Assembly (NCBI GenBank): GCA_947502265.1
Contig: CANMZB010000002.1
Location: 124,001 to 188,000, forward strand
Length of the DNA stretch: 64,000 bases
Direction: 5' to 3'
Source: an uncultured Sulfitobacter sp.
GTDB lineage: Bacteria; Pseudomonadota; Alphaproteobacteria; Rhodobacterales; Rhodobacteraceae
This document shows, piece after piece, positions 33,423-42,371 of this stretch; the stretch's first letter is position 1, and each line of letters begins with the position of its first letter. The notes under the pieces are model-generated. The model worked only from the letters and a program-made list of their open reading frames with translations, was not told the origin of the DNA and searched no databases. A program made the position numbers and the translations under genes.

Positions 33423-34214
33423 ATGAATATGATCAAAGCAACACTCCTCTCCGCCGTATTGGCGTTGACCGCTCCTGCCGCGTTTGCGGCAGGAGAGGCC
33501 CCCCATATCGAGAACATTGATTTTTCGTTTGACGGGCCGTTCGGCTCCTACGACGTCAACCAGCTGCAACGCGGCCTGCAAGTCTACACCGAGGTCTGCT
33601 CTGCATGCCACGGTCTGCGGTATGTCCCGCTGCGCACGTTGGGCGATGAAGGCGGGCCAAGTATGCCCGAAGAACAGGTGATCGAATATTCGAAGCGTTT
33701 CGAAGTGTTTGATGCCGATCTGGATGATTTCCGCGCAGCAATCCCAGTGGACCACTTCCCCGGTTCCAACCTCGACACCGCGCCTGACCTGTCATTGATG
33801 GCGAAGAAACGTGCGGCGTTCCACGGTCCTTACGGGCTGGGTATCAACCAGCTGCTGAAAGGTACCGGCGGGCCGGAGTATATCGCCGCCTTGTTGTCGC
33901 AGGGGTACACCGGCGAGGAAAAAGAGCAGGCAGGCGTCACCTTTTACGAGAACACCGTGATGTCCGGCGGCTGGATTGCCATGGCGCCCCCGCTTTATGA
34001 TGAAGCGGTGGAATACGAAGACGGTCATGCCAACACAATCGAGGCAATGGCAGAGGATGTTTCAGCGTTCCTGATGTGGACGGCGGAACCAAAGCTGGGC
34101 GCGCGCAAGCAAGCCGGTTTTACCGGTGTGGTTTTCCTCACCCTGCTGTCCGTCTTGCTGTACTTGACCAACAAGCGCCTTTGGTCGCGCGTGAAGGGCA
34201 AGAAAACAGTCTAA
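33423..34214 (+). CDS. petC: Cytochrome c1, 263 aa
   Basis: Membrane-anchored c-type cytochrome passing electrons from the Rieske centre to soluble cytochrome c. A signal peptide is present ([14 protein letters not shown]). The heme-binding site is CSACHG (about 59-64), followed by [15 protein letters not shown]. The axial Met is likely in [18 protein letters not shown]. The C-terminal anchor is [23 protein letters not shown]. It is the last gene of petABC and ends 21 bp before a bidirectional terminator. Confidence 0.97.
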   Translation: MNMIKATLLSAVLALTAPAAFAAGEAPHIENIDFSFDGPFGSYDVNQLQRGLQVYTEVCSACHGLRYVPLRTLGDEGGPSMPEEQVIEYSKRFEVFDADLDDFRAAIPVDHFPGSNLDTAPDLSLMAKKRAAFHGPYGLGINQLLKGTGGPEYIAALLSQGYTGEEKEQAGVTFYENTVMSGGWIAMAPPLYDEAVEYEDGHANTIEAMAEDVSAFLMWTAEPKLGARKQAGFTGVVFLTLLSVLLYLTNKRLWSRVKGKKTV

Positions 34215-34235
34215 GTTTTCTAACATTTGAAAATC

Positions 34236-34268
34236 AAAACGCCCGCAACTTGAGTGCGGGCGTTTTGC
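34236..34268. terminator. Bidirectional Rho-independent terminator after petC
   Basis: A perfect 12-bp stem AAAACGCCCGCA/TGCGGGCGTTTT encloses a 7-base loop. The flanking A- and T-rich arms give a T-tract on both strands, so it can end petABC on the plus strand and the convergent ABM-domain gene on the minus strand. Confidence 0.92.
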
Positions 34269-34271
34269 GTT

Positions 34272-34631
34272 TCAGCGATGAAAGCCTGCCACTCTCTCAA
34301 GATGCACAGCACCGAAACCGGCGAGCGTTTTGCGCACTGTATCGTTGGCAGGACCGTAAACGGTGAACCGGACAGGGGCAAAGCAGGTGAGAAAACGTTC
34401 GGCAAATTTCGCGCCAAAGTTCGCCATGTGCGCCATCACAGCGTCGTTATCGGCATAGCGCTCCAACACGGTGCATGTCGTGCGTTCTTCATTCATGAAA
34501 TATTCGTAATGGATCGCGCCCGGCTCGTCGGCCTTGGTTGCCTCGGCCATTTCTTTGATCAGCGGCAGCACAGCATCGGATTGCCCGTCCTGCACCGCCA
34601 GTTCCAGTACCCATTCAATAATAGCGGTCAT
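34272..34631 (-). CDS. ABM-domain protein (putative quinol/antibiotic biosynthesis monooxygenase family), 119 aa
   Basis: Small ferredoxin-like-fold protein of the ABM family. Starting at ATG 34631 (GGGAGGACAATT upstream) gives MTAIIEWVLELAVQDGQSDAVLPLIKEMAEATKADEPGAIHYEYFMNEE, followed by CTVLERYADNDAVMAHMANFG and a C-terminal FTVYGPANDTVRKTLAGFG. These stretches match the YgiN-like stress/monooxygenase group and the longer frame upstream is not similar. Catalytic activity is not demonstrated by sequence. Convergent with petC across the shared terminator. Confidence 0.8.
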   Translation of the reverse strand: MTAIIEWVLELAVQDGQSDAVLPLIKEMAEATKADEPGAIHYEYFMNEERTTCTVLERYADNDAVMAHMANFGAKFAERFLTCFAPVRFTVYGPANDTVRKTLAGFGAVHLERVAGFHR

Positions 34632-34692
34632 AATTGTCCTCCCAAAGGGGAGAAACCTACGATAGAAATGCAGTTTTCGCCAAACGATATAA

Positions 34693-35946
34693 CTACGCGC
34701 GCAGGTGGGTGCCCTCGAATGCGGTGATCCGGGCGGATACGATAGTACCCTCCGCCTGCGCCGTATCAAAGCGTACCTCGGCGAATTGGGCGGTACGTCC
34801 CATGTGCGGATTCTCCATCAAAACCTGATGCTCCACACCGATTTGGGCCGCAAGATGGCGCAGTACCTGCGCATCGCCCGCCGCGCGCAGCCGCGCAGCA
34901 CGTTCCTTGATCGCCTTACCGTTTACGGCCGGCATCCGCGCTGCCGGTGTCCCCTCGCGTGCGGAATAGGGAAAGACGTGCATCCACGTCAGGTCGCATT
35001 CCGCCACGAGGTTCAGCGAATTTTCAAACATCGCTTCTGTTTCGGTGGGAAAGCCCGCGATGATGTCGGCGCCGAACGTCATGTCAGGGCGCAGTTTGCG
35101 CGCAGTTGTGCAAAACGCGATGGCGTCGTCGCGCAGGTGGCGCCGCTTCATCCGCTTGAGAATCATGTCGTCGCCGTGTTGTAGGGACAGGTGCAGATGC
35201 GGCATCAGGCGCGGTTCGGTTGCGATGGCCTGCATCAGGTTTTCATCCACCTCGATCGAATCAATCGAGCTGATCCGCAAGCGCGGCAGGTCCGGCACCA
35301 GCCGCAAGATCCGCATCACCAGATCACCCAGTTTCGGCGCAGCAGGCAGATCCGCGCCCCAGCTTGTCAGGTCAACACCTGTGAGCACCACTTCGTTAAA
35401 GCCTTTGCCGACCAGCCGCTTGATCTGCTCCACCACCACGCCGGCAGGGACCGACCGCGAATTGCCGCGCCCGAACGGAATGATACAGAAGGTGCAACGG
35501 TGGTCACAGCCGTTCTGGACCTGCACATAGGCGCGGCTGCGTGTGCCAAAGCCGTCAATAAGATGCCCTGCGGTTTCGGTAACCGACATGATGTCATCAA
35601 CCTGCACCGCTTCGGTTTCGCCTATGAAATCGGCGGCGAGGCCTTGCCACGTCGCGCCCAGCATCTTCTCGGTGTTGCCGATGACGGCATCCACCTCCTC
35701 CATCGCGGTGAAGGTTGCAGGCTCGGTCTGGGCGGCGCATCCGGTCACGATTAACCGTGCATCGGGGTTGGCCTTGCGCAGCTTGCGGATGTCCTGACGC
35801 GCCTTGCGCACCGCCTCGGCGGTGACGGCACAGGTGTTGATGACCACGGCGTTTTGCAAACCCGCATCTGCTGCCAGCTCTTTCATCGCCTCCAGCTCAT
35901 ACTGGTTCAGACGACAGCCGTGATTGGAGAATACAGGCGCGCTCAT
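34693..35946 (-). CDS. mtaB: tRNA t6A37 methylthiotransferase (MtaB), 417 aa
   Basis: Radical SAM enzyme adding a methylthio group to N6-threonylcarbamoyladenosine-37 of tRNAs reading ANN codons. The N-terminal domain binds the auxiliary cluster (GCRLNQYELEAM, NTCAVT, GCAAQTEP). The radical SAM CxxxCxxC motif is CDHRCTFC (about 145-152). The C-terminal TRAM-like region includes HQVLMENPHMGRTAQFAEVRF. MtaB is favoured over MiaB by the start SNHGCRLNQYE. The ATG at 35946 overlaps the dapF stop by 4 bases (ATGA), so the genes are coupled. Confidence 0.93.
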   Translation of the reverse strand: MSAPVFSNHGCRLNQYELEAMKELAADAGLQNAVVINTCAVTAEAVRKARQDIRKLRKANPDARLIVTGCAAQTEPATFTAMEEVDAVIGNTEKMLGATWQGLAADFIGETEAVQVDDIMSVTETAGHLIDGFGTRSRAYVQVQNGCDHRCTFCIIPFGRGNSRSVPAGVVVEQIKRLVGKGFNEVVLTGVDLTSWGADLPAAPKLGDLVMRILRLVPDLPRLRISSIDSIEVDENLMQAIATEPRLMPHLHLSLQHGDDMILKRMKRRHLRDDAIAFCTTARKLRPDMTFGADIIAGFPTETEAMFENSLNLVAECDLTWMHVFPYSAREGTPAARMPAVNGKAIKERAARLRAAGDAQVLRHLAAQIGVEHQVLMENPHMGRTAQFAEVRFDTAQAEGTIVSARITAFEGTHLRA

Positions 35947-36776
35947 GTGCAGGCCGCGATGAATTGCGTCGTGAGCGTGCCATTCGCCACATGCATCGTA
36001 GGGCCAGTCATCCAGACACCATCCTTGCGCCAGTCGATCTCTAACGTGCCACCATCCAGATCAATACGCACACGCCGCCCTGTGAGGCCGCGCCGCGCCG
36101 CCGCAACAGCCGTAGCGCAAGAGGACGAGCCGGACGCCAGTGTGACGCCCACGCCCCGCTCCCACACCCGCATACGGATGTGATCGGGACCAACGATCTG
36201 TGCGACCTGCACATTTGTGCGTTCGGGGTACAGTACGTGATGCTCGTGCGGGGGGCCGAAAGCGACAAGATCAATCGCCTCCACGTCGTCCACGAAAAAA
36301 GTGCAATGCGGATTGCCCATGCCGGTGGCCGTTGGCGCGCCATCAATCGGCAGTTCAAGCGTGTCCATCTCGCGGGCAAGCGGGATCTCGGCCCAGTCAA
36401 GCTGTGGCTGGCCCATGTTGATCGCGGTCAGGCCATTGCCCCTGTCCTGAGCAAAAAGATCGCCACGGTCGGTGGTCAGGTGCAGGGCGGCTTTGCCCGT
36501 CTCATCCATCAGAAACCGTGCAATGCAGCGGGTCGCGTTTCCGCAGGCAGCAGAGGTGGAGCCGTCCGCATTATAAAACGTCAGATGCGCATCACCTTTG
36601 CCAACACCAATCACCGCAAGCTGATCAAACCCCACGCCCATGCGACGATCCGCGATGCCCTGCACAAGTGCCTGAGAGAGCGGTATTTCCCGCGCACGCG
36701 CGTCAATCACGACAAAGTCGTTGCCGAGTCCGTGCATTTTCATGAAGGGCAAATCAGAGGGGGTATGTGTGGTCAT
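35943..36776 (-). CDS. dapF: Diaminopimelate epimerase, 277 aa
   Basis: Interconverts LL- and meso-diaminopimelate for lysine and peptidoglycan synthesis. The N-terminal KMHGLGNDFVVID is the family opening. The two catalytic cysteines lie in NADGSTSAACGNATRC (about 85) and ASGSSSCATAVAA (about 225). I take ATG at 36776, which starts 11 residues before KMHGLG; longer frames would run into the tRNA-Lys gene. No clear Shine-Dalgarno precedes it. Its stop overlaps the mtaB start. Confidence 0.95.
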   Translation of the reverse strand: MTTHTPSDLPFMKMHGLGNDFVVIDARAREIPLSQALVQGIADRRMGVGFDQLAVIGVGKGDAHLTFYNADGSTSAACGNATRCIARFLMDETGKAALHLTTDRGDLFAQDRGNGLTAINMGQPQLDWAEIPLAREMDTLELPIDGAPTATGMGNPHCTFFVDDVEAIDLVAFGPPHEHHVLYPERTNVQVAQIVGPDHIRMRVWERGVGVTLASGSSSCATAVAAARRGLTGRRVRIDLDGGTLEIDWRKDGVWMTGPTMHVANGTLTTQFIAACT

Positions 36777-36881
36777 GAAGGGCATATAGCGAGAGTCCGG
36801 AGAGTATTCCAGCATTTGCCGCCGGATTGACGCATTATGGGGTTGACCGCCCCGCCCTGTCTTTCTAAACAGCGCACCAGT

Positions 36882-36957
36882 GGGCCTGTAGCTCAGTTGG
36901 TAGAGCAACTGACTTTTAATCAGTAGGTCTCGGGTTCGACCCCCGACGGGCTCACCA
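36882..36957 (+). tRNA. tRNA-Lys (anticodon TTT)
   Basis: 76-base cloverleaf with encoded CCA. Acceptor arm GGGCCTG pairs with CGGGCTC, the D-loop has AGCTCAGTTGGTAGAGC, the anticodon stem ACTGA/TCAGT holds the loop CTTTTAA (anticodon TTT), and the T-arm has GGTTCGACCC. It lies divergent to dapF. Confidence 0.97.
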
Positions 36958-37232
36958 CTTTTCACAATTTGCGTGTGTGATCAGTCACGGCTTCTGGACT
37001 CTGGCGTAACGATTCTGTCCCTTTTAGTCACAGCATTTGTCCTTTGAGCACTTGTCGGTGCTCTAGCGTGCCGAGATTCGAACTCTCAGGGCAATGCCGA
37101 GGTGTTTCAGTTTAAAGTGGCATTACCCATCGGCAGAGCTTGAAGCGCAATGATAGACGATTGCATACTTGATAAACCCGCCCGTCAGTGATGCCGTCAA
37201 CAGTGATGAGGGCGATAATTCAGGACGCGATG
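36958..37232. other. Gene-free gap between tRNA-Lys and pxpA, possible decayed repeat
   Basis: No supported gene. At about 37060-37130 the minus strand reads TTTAAACTGAAACACCTC, 15 of 18 matching TTTAACCTGAAACATCTC of the palindromic element copy at 42372-42477, followed by a loosely similar GCC...GAGAG segment. This may be a strongly diverged third copy, or chance. A frame ending FQFKVALPIGRA and a stop near 37143 is too short and unplaced to call a gene. Confidence 0.3.
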
Positions 37233-37997
37233 TCAGCGACCGACGAAAGTCCGGACCGTGATATCCGCTGCTTCGAGAATGCGCCGTACCGATTGCGCGA
37301 TCTGCACGGCAGCGGGCGTATCGCCGTGCAGGCAGATTGTATCAATAGACGCGGGAATATGTTTGCCGGTTTGCGTGATAATCGCGCCCGCTTTCACCAT
37401 CGCGACCACGCGTTTGCCCGCGACATCCGGGTCGTGGATGACAGCGCCCGGTTTGGAACGGTCCACCAGCGTCGCATCGTCGTTATAGGCGCGGTCGGCA
37501 AAGATTTCTCCTGCCCATTTACAGCCCAATTCCTCGACGGCTTCCTGATGCGCGGTTGCCGCGAGAATCATGATTATCAAATCGGGATCGACCGACAGAG
37601 CGGCCTCGTAAAGGTCGCGCGCCAGAACGGCGTCCTCTGATGCCATGTTCGACAGCGCGCCGTGCAGCTTTAGGTGGCGCACCTTGGCCCCCACGGCCCG
37701 TGCCATCCCGATGCTGGCGGCAACCTGATAGCGGATATGGTTTTGCAGTGTGGCGCGGGGTACCGACATGCGGTTGCGGCCAAATCCTGCGAGATCCATA
37801 AATCCGGGATGCGCGCCGATGCCCACGCCGTTGCGGTGGGCCAGCGCCATGGTGGCGGCCATCGTGTCCGCATCGCCCGCATGGCCACCGCAGGCGATAT
37901 TTGCAGAGGTGACTGTATCAAGTAGGGCACGGTCATCGCCCATCTTCCACGGGCCAAAGCTTTCGCCCATGTCGGCATTAAGGTCCACGTGCATCAT
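37233..37997 (-). CDS. pxpA: LamB/YcsF family protein, 5-oxoprolinase subunit PxpA, 254 aa
   Basis: PxpA works with PxpB and PxpC in ATP-dependent opening of 5-oxoproline to glutamate. The start VDLNADMGESFGPWKMGDD and the following SANIACGGHAGD, GVGIGAHPGFMDLAGFGRN and HLKLHGALSN stretches are the family signature. Length is typical. Two adjacent ATGs (37997 and 37994) follow GGAG. No pxpB or pxpC lies in the window, so its partners must be elsewhere. Confidence 0.92.
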   Translation of the reverse strand: MMHVDLNADMGESFGPWKMGDDRALLDTVTSANIACGGHAGDADTMAATMALAHRNGVGIGAHPGFMDLAGFGRNRMSVPRATLQNHIRYQVAASIGMARAVGAKVRHLKLHGALSNMASEDAVLARDLYEAALSVDPDLIIMILAATAHQEAVEELGCKWAGEIFADRAYNDDATLVDRSKPGAVIHDPDVAGKRVVAMVKAGAIITQTGKHIPASIDTICLHGDTPAAVQIAQSVRRILEAADITVRTFVGR

Positions 37998-38084
37998 TCA
38001 TCTCCTTGCGATAGGGGATTTTGTGGCAGAGAGTGGCGCGCGTTTCAACCGCCGCCTTCCGGCTGTCTGACGGGGTTCATGGCA

Positions 38085-39311
38085 TCAAAACCGATGCGTT
38101 GCAGGGGCGCGCAGCCAATCTTTCTCGAACACGATCCGGGTGACTCCTGCCAGTCGCTTGATCCGCTCCAGTTCTGCCTCGAAAGCTGCGATGCGGGCTT
38201 TGCCCCACACCACCCCCACCTCGGGCCAAAGCGCGCGCACGCGCAGGCAATCATCGGCGCGAAAGGCCTTCATATCGACACGGCCCACCAGCCGCGCACC
38301 TTGCAGCAGCGGGAAAACATAGTAGCCAAAGATACGCTGTGCTTGCGGCACGAAAACTTCGATCCGGTAGTCAAAGCCAAACAGCATTTTTGCCCGCTTG
38401 CGGTCCCTGAGGGCGGGATCGAAGGGGCTGAGCACCCGCAGGCGGTTGGTGGGAGCGTTTCCAATCGCCGGATCATCCGCAAGGCCGGGGCGGGCAAGGA
38501 CGCGGCGCAGGCTGCCATCGGCGGCTGTTACGTCGATCTCTTCGATCTCGCCGCGTGACAGCGCAGCGGCGCACCATGTCCTCGCCTCTGCGGCCGTGAC
38601 ATGCTTCCAGAACGCGGCCAACTCCCCCGACGTGGCAAAGCCGAGACGATCCAGCGCGCCTGTGCAGCACCAGTGGATGGTCCCGGCTTCGTCTGGCGCA
38701 GCGTGCGTGGCCCATACATGCGGGTCCAACACGCGCTCTGTCAGGTCATAACGTTTCTGAAATCCCTCACGCCCTACCACATGCAGCGCGCCACTGCGCC
38801 ACAGATACTCAAGCGCCGTTTTTGACGGGTGCCAATCCCACCAACCGCCCGATCCGCGCTTTTCGCCCTTTCCCACATCCGAAGAACCGCATGCGCCATG
38901 GGTGCGGATGTGATCCAGAACCGCCTGAAATTGTGCTTCGAACCCTTCGCGCCGCCCGTCACGCCAATGTCCGCGCAACCGCTTTGCATCGCGCTGCCGG
39001 CGCATGTGCCACACAGGGTAGTAGTCAATCGGGATCACGGCGGCGTCATGGGTCCAATGCTCGAACAGCGCGGCGTCACGTTCGTAGAGCTGTTTAAGGT
39101 CATCGGGCCGGTAGCGTGGTTTGCGCGCGAACAGGATCAGATCATGTGCGCGGGCAACGGTATTGATGCTGTCTACCTGAACAAAGCCAAGCCGTTTTAT
39201 CAGCGCCAGAAGGGCATCGCCCGATGCATCGCCCTGCGGCGTTTCCGACAGGGCGTGACGGTCCAGGAATATGCGCCGCGCCGCGCTGTTGGAAAGCGTG
39301 GGGCGGTGCAT
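38085..39311 (-). CDS. YcaQ-like winged-helix protein (DNA glycosylase family), 408 aa
   Basis: Member of the YcaQ/AlkZ-related winged-helix family, of which E. coli YcaQ is a glycosylase acting on alkylated or crosslinked bases. Features: ARRIFLDRHAL at the N-terminus, LLALIKRLGFVQVDSINTVARAHDLILFARKPRY, HWTHDAAVIPIDYYPVWH (with the HDA-type region) and the later LRVLSPFDPALRDRKRAKMLFGFDYRIEVFVP, all of which are family-typical. The N-terminal start at 39311 overlaps the preceding regulator stop by one base (TGATG), so the two genes are coupled. Function in this organism is inferred. Confidence 0.85.
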   Translation of the reverse strand: MHRPTLSNSAARRIFLDRHALSETPQGDASGDALLALIKRLGFVQVDSINTVARAHDLILFARKPRYRPDDLKQLYERDAALFEHWTHDAAVIPIDYYPVWHMRRQRDAKRLRGHWRDGRREGFEAQFQAVLDHIRTHGACGSSDVGKGEKRGSGGWWDWHPSKTALEYLWRSGALHVVGREGFQKRYDLTERVLDPHVWATHAAPDEAGTIHWCCTGALDRLGFATSGELAAFWKHVTAAEARTWCAAALSRGEIEEIDVTAADGSLRRVLARPGLADDPAIGNAPTNRLRVLSPFDPALRDRKRAKMLFGFDYRIEVFVPQAQRIFGYYVFPLLQGARLVGRVDMKAFRADDCLRVRALWPEVGVVWGKARIAAFEAELERIKRLAGVTRIVFEKDWLRAPATHRF

Positions 39312-40345
39312 CACCGCCGTTTGCGGCGCAGCGTATCTCCGAGCGAGAGCGTGGGCTTCATCGTGATCAGGCGCGGCGCATCCTGATCCGGCTCGGGGCT
39401 GGAATCGTTCAGAATGATCCTTGCCGCGGCAAGGCCGATTTCGCGGCGACACGCGTCCGTGGTGGCAAGCAGGCGGGGGAGGCCCTGCAAAAGCTCGACC
39501 CCGTTAAAACCGGCAAGCCCGATCTGGCCGGGAATATCAATGCCCTGATCCAGCAGGTGCAAAAGCCCGCCAGCGCCAATCATGTCGTTGGAATAATACA
39601 GGAAATCCAGGTCGGGCGAGCGCGCCAGCATGTCGCGGGTCATCTCGCGCCCTTTCAGAAGGGCGGAGCCGCCGGAATAAAAGGCGCGGTCCTCGATTTC
39701 GATGCCTTCCTTGGCCAACCCTTCGGTAAACCCTTCAAAGCGTTTGCGCGCACGGTGATCGAGCGGCATTTTTGTACCAAGAAAGCCAATCCGCTCGTAC
39801 CCTTCGCGTAGGATCGCTTTTGCCATATCGCGCCCTGCCTGACGGTGCGAAATCCCCACCATCGCGTCGACCGGATTGCCGTCCACATCCATGATTTCGA
39901 CCACGGGAATGCCCGCATTGGTGAGCATGGCGCGTGTCGCCTCCGAGTGCTCCAACCCCGCAATGATTACGCCCGACGGACGCCATGACAACATCTCGTA
40001 AAGTACTTGCTCTTCCTTCTCGGGGAGATAATTTGTTACGCCGACAACGGGTTGCAACGGCGTGTCGTCAAACGCGATGTTGATGCCGTTAAGCACCTCT
40101 GGAAAGACCATATTGCTAAGCGACGGGATGATGACCGCCACCAGATTGACCCGCTGCGACGCCAGCGACCCCGCGATCTGGTTGGGCACATACCCCAACT
40201 CTTTGGCGGCAGCGAGCACGCGGACGCGGGTAGCGTCCGACACATCGCCGCTTTTACGCAGAACGCGGCTGACTGTCATTTCCGAGACGCCACAGGCTTC
40301 GGATACATCGCGCAGGGTGAGGGGGCGTTTGGCCGGAGCTGACAA
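39311..40345 (-). CDS. LacI-family transcriptional regulator, 344 aa
   Basis: N-terminal LacI HTH (LTLRDVSEACGVSEMTVSRVLRKSGDVSDATRVRVLAAAKELGYVPN, with the hinge helix after it) is followed by a periplasmic-binding-like ligand domain (LVAVIIPSLSNMVFPEVL, ERIGFLGTKM, DFLYYSNDMIGAGGL). The pattern resembles GntR-type gluconate regulators. The start is TTG at 40345 with AGGAA upstream. No sugar transport or catabolic operon is adjacent, so the regulated target cannot be assigned. It is coupled to the YcaQ-like gene downstream. Confidence 0.88.
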   Translation of the reverse strand: MSAPAKRPLTLRDVSEACGVSEMTVSRVLRKSGDVSDATRVRVLAAAKELGYVPNQIAGSLASQRVNLVAVIIPSLSNMVFPEVLNGINIAFDDTPLQPVVGVTNYLPEKEEQVLYEMLSWRPSGVIIAGLEHSEATRAMLTNAGIPVVEIMDVDGNPVDAMVGISHRQAGRDMAKAILREGYERIGFLGTKMPLDHRARKRFEGFTEGLAKEGIEIEDRAFYSGGSALLKGREMTRDMLARSPDLDFLYYSNDMIGAGGLLHLLDQGIDIPGQIGLAGFNGVELLQGLPRLLATTDACRREIGLAAARIILNDSSPEPDQDAPRLITMKPTLSLGDTLRRKRR

Positions 40346-40860
40346 AGTGCAAATTCCTTTTGTCGATTTCCCCGAATCCTAGACCACAAAGCCACAGCGA
40401 GGCAAGCCGCACCGCGCACTGCTGTTTTGCAGTATAGGTTGTTTTTTGTTTCCGGCAGGATCGGCATGAACCCGCCAGCCCGCATACCCGGAAATTCCCG
40501 CAGGCCCCGGTCCCGACGAGGAGCGGGGAAAGGTTGATGCAGAACAGTTTGATCGGGAATCGTCTGTAGGGCGGATCCGTTTGCCGCCCGCTGGGGCTTT
40601 ATCCACGACTGGCAGCAGCAGTTTCGCCACCCAACGCCGTCATTGACGGTCCCGTTGCCGATGGCCGTCGAATAGTTCAAATCCTGCACCTGCGTTCTCG
40701 TCCATGGCGAGCGCGCTTTGCCGCTGGTCCTGCTGCCGTGATTGGCGTTGGCGTTTTGATGCCGCGATCACGCCGCAACGGTTCAATACACGGGAAATCC
40801 CAGTAAAAGATTGCAGAGCCGTATGGATCGTTCTCACTTTATACAGTATTCAAGAGGCGT
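40346..40860. other. 515-bp stretch without a supported gene
   Basis: Lies between the LacI-type regulator and tRNA-Arg. It must contain the regulator's promoter at its left end. Open frames here (for example 40379-40689 on the minus strand) are arginine- and proline-rich, lack ribosome sites and resemble no family I know. No clear terminator or operator is visible. A decayed gene is possible. Confidence 0.6.
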
Positions 40861-40937
40861 GGTCCCGTGGCTCAACTGGATAGAGCAGCCCCCTCCTAAG
40901 GGGCAGGTTATTGGTTCGAATCCAATCGGGGTCACCA
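40861..40937 (+). tRNA. tRNA-Arg (anticodon CCT)
   Basis: 77-base cloverleaf with encoded CCA. D-arm GGCTCAACTGGATAGAGC, anticodon stem GCCCC/GGGGC around CTCCTAA (anticodon CCT), T-arm ATTGGTTCGAATCCAAT. The acceptor stem GGTCCCG/CGGGGTC contains two G-T pairs. tRNA-Arg(CCT) genes are common integration sites, and the DNA immediately downstream is accessory in character. Confidence 0.95.
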
Positions 40938-41230
40938 TTATACTGATATTGTTAAATAAAACCGCTACACACCAGAGGTGTTTGAAAAAGTGTGTAAACA
41001 CGTGGCTCGGCTTGGGATTTCTGACCTAAGCAACCCGCTATGTGGGAAACTTGTGCCGCATCTGACATAAGCACTCTCCGAGTGGATATTGCCGACAGTC
41101 CTGCTTAATGAACACAATCAGGGGCTGGCTTGGCAAGTATAACATTCAACACAGCCCTTCGCACACACGATATCTGATAGGGGTATTCAAAGAATGCTCA
41201 GGCCCATCATGAACATACTGCGCAGCGGTG
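40938..41230. other. AT-richer gap downstream of tRNA-Arg
   Basis: 293 bases with lower GC than its surroundings and no convincing gene. I see no copy of the tRNA 3' end (an attachment duplication) here or before polA. It forms the left part of the accessory patch 40938-42477. Confidence 0.5.
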
Positions 41231-42097
41231 TTATGCTCTTGCGAACCAATCTGGTAGAATGGTGCGACAGACGTAGTTGATGAACGGAGGCTTCACGAGA
41301 CCACGCTTGGCGTCGCGCACAGGGTTATCACGGATTTGTTCGTAGCCGAGAGCAATTGCGTCTTGCCACGGAAGTTCCTGCGCAGCGGCCAGCTTGCGAA
41401 AAAACCTTTTTGTGTGGCGATCAGGATTGGCCCAACCGTTTACATTCCAGTCCTCCCCCACTGTGTCCGCGACAGACTTTCGCACGGCGTTCGTTGTTTT
41501 CAACGCGTCGGAGTTCGCATGCTTGATATGAACGAAGAACACATCGTCGGGCATCTGGAATGGAAAGTCCTCGGTTTTCTTGTAACCGCAGAAAACGCCA
41601 TGAAAGCGCAAAGGAATATCTTTACGCACAGCCCAAGCCTTGCTGTAGTTTCCCGTAACGCATGCAATGTTGCGGTGCGCCATCACATTGGACGCAGGTA
41701 AAAGCGGGCTGTCGCCCTCTACCTCGGCGAGATTCAATCCCAAACCAAAGATGGCGGGCGCTGATGTTTGCTCGAAAAACTCAGGGAAAGACGAATACCT
41801 ATCGGGATTGAGGCATACCAACTCGTCTGCATCTGTTTGTATCACCCAATCATAAAGATTATTCAAACCCGCTTGAATGGAGTTTATCAGCCGCAGGCGC
41901 ACGCGATCAAAGTGCTTTAGCCCATCACGCGGAATGGTGATAATGCTGGCCTCGGGGCAAATCCTTGCAATTTCCGGATCATGACCATGGGAGATGACAT
42001 ATAGATTACGCGGCCCAAGGTGCGCTCCATAATGTCGATACCACTGCGCCAATGCCCAGTAGTCCCGGTAGACCATCGTGATGGCACAGATCTTCAT
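41231..42097 (-). CDS. Glycosyltransferase family 2-like protein, 288 aa
   Basis: Predicted cytoplasmic glycosyltransferase of the GT2/GT92-like type. The fold begins MKICAITMVYRDYWALAQWYRHYG, then LYVISHGHDPE. A DxD-like nucleotide-sugar site is WVIQTDADELV (about 88-98). Residues FHGVFCGYKKTEDFPF and FFVHIKHANSDA give the later acceptor region. GC content appears lower than in flanking core genes and it lies between tRNA-Arg and an IS remnant, which suggests horizontal acquisition. No partner sugar genes are next to it. The acceptor is unknown. Confidence 0.82.
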   Translation of the reverse strand: MKICAITMVYRDYWALAQWYRHYGAHLGPRNLYVISHGHDPEIARICPEASIITIPRDGLKHFDRVRLRLINSIQAGLNNLYDWVIQTDADELVCLNPDRYSSFPEFFEQTSAPAIFGLGLNLAEVEGDSPLLPASNVMAHRNIACVTGNYSKAWAVRKDIPLRFHGVFCGYKKTEDFPFQMPDDVFFVHIKHANSDALKTTNAVRKSVADTVGEDWNVNGWANPDRHTKRFFRKLAAAQELPWQDAIALGYEQIRDNPVRDAKRGLVKPPFINYVCRTILPDWFARA

Positions 42098-42213
42098 GCG
42101 CGTTCCCTCGTTCCGGGTTGGGTAGCTGTGTTATGGGGCGCAATCAAGGACGGAATTTGGTGAATTTCTGTCATGCCCTGATCTTTTAGACGTAAAAGCA
42201 TGTGCTTAGGCGT

Positions 42214-42371
42214 TCATTCCCGGCATTCGGTGGAACGGATTTCGGATGAAACGATCCGGCCCTTGCAGAGGATTTCATCAGACGTCAGGCCTTTGAGGGT
42301 CTTCATCCTGCGGGCGAAATTGTAAGCAGCCCTGAAGCCTGCGAGGTATGTGGGCAGTTGATCATGATCGT
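42214..42371 (-). pseudogene. C-terminal remnant of an IS481/IS3-type transposase
   Basis: The minus-strand frame NDHDQLPTYLAGFRAAYNFARRMKTLKGLTSDEILCKGRI and a stop at 42214-42216 matches the conserved C-terminal end of IS481-family integrase-type transposases (AYNFARRLKTLKGLTPYE is the usual form). Only about 50 codons remain; the DDE catalytic core is missing. Its upstream limit coincides with the end of the palindromic element at 42372. Non-functional. Confidence 0.75.

Noticed and set aside
32241-33755. 504-residue minus-strand open frame
   Set aside because: Antisense to petB and petC, which are unmistakable; no family similarity.
37040-37145. tRNA-like GTTCGAATC segment on the minus strand near 37085
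   Set aside because: A T-arm-like stem can be drawn, but no acceptor, D- or anticodon arm accompanies it.
40276-40689. 137-residue minus-strand open frame before the LacI-type gene
   Set aside because: Overlaps the regulator's N-terminus in another frame, has biased composition and no ribosome site or known family.
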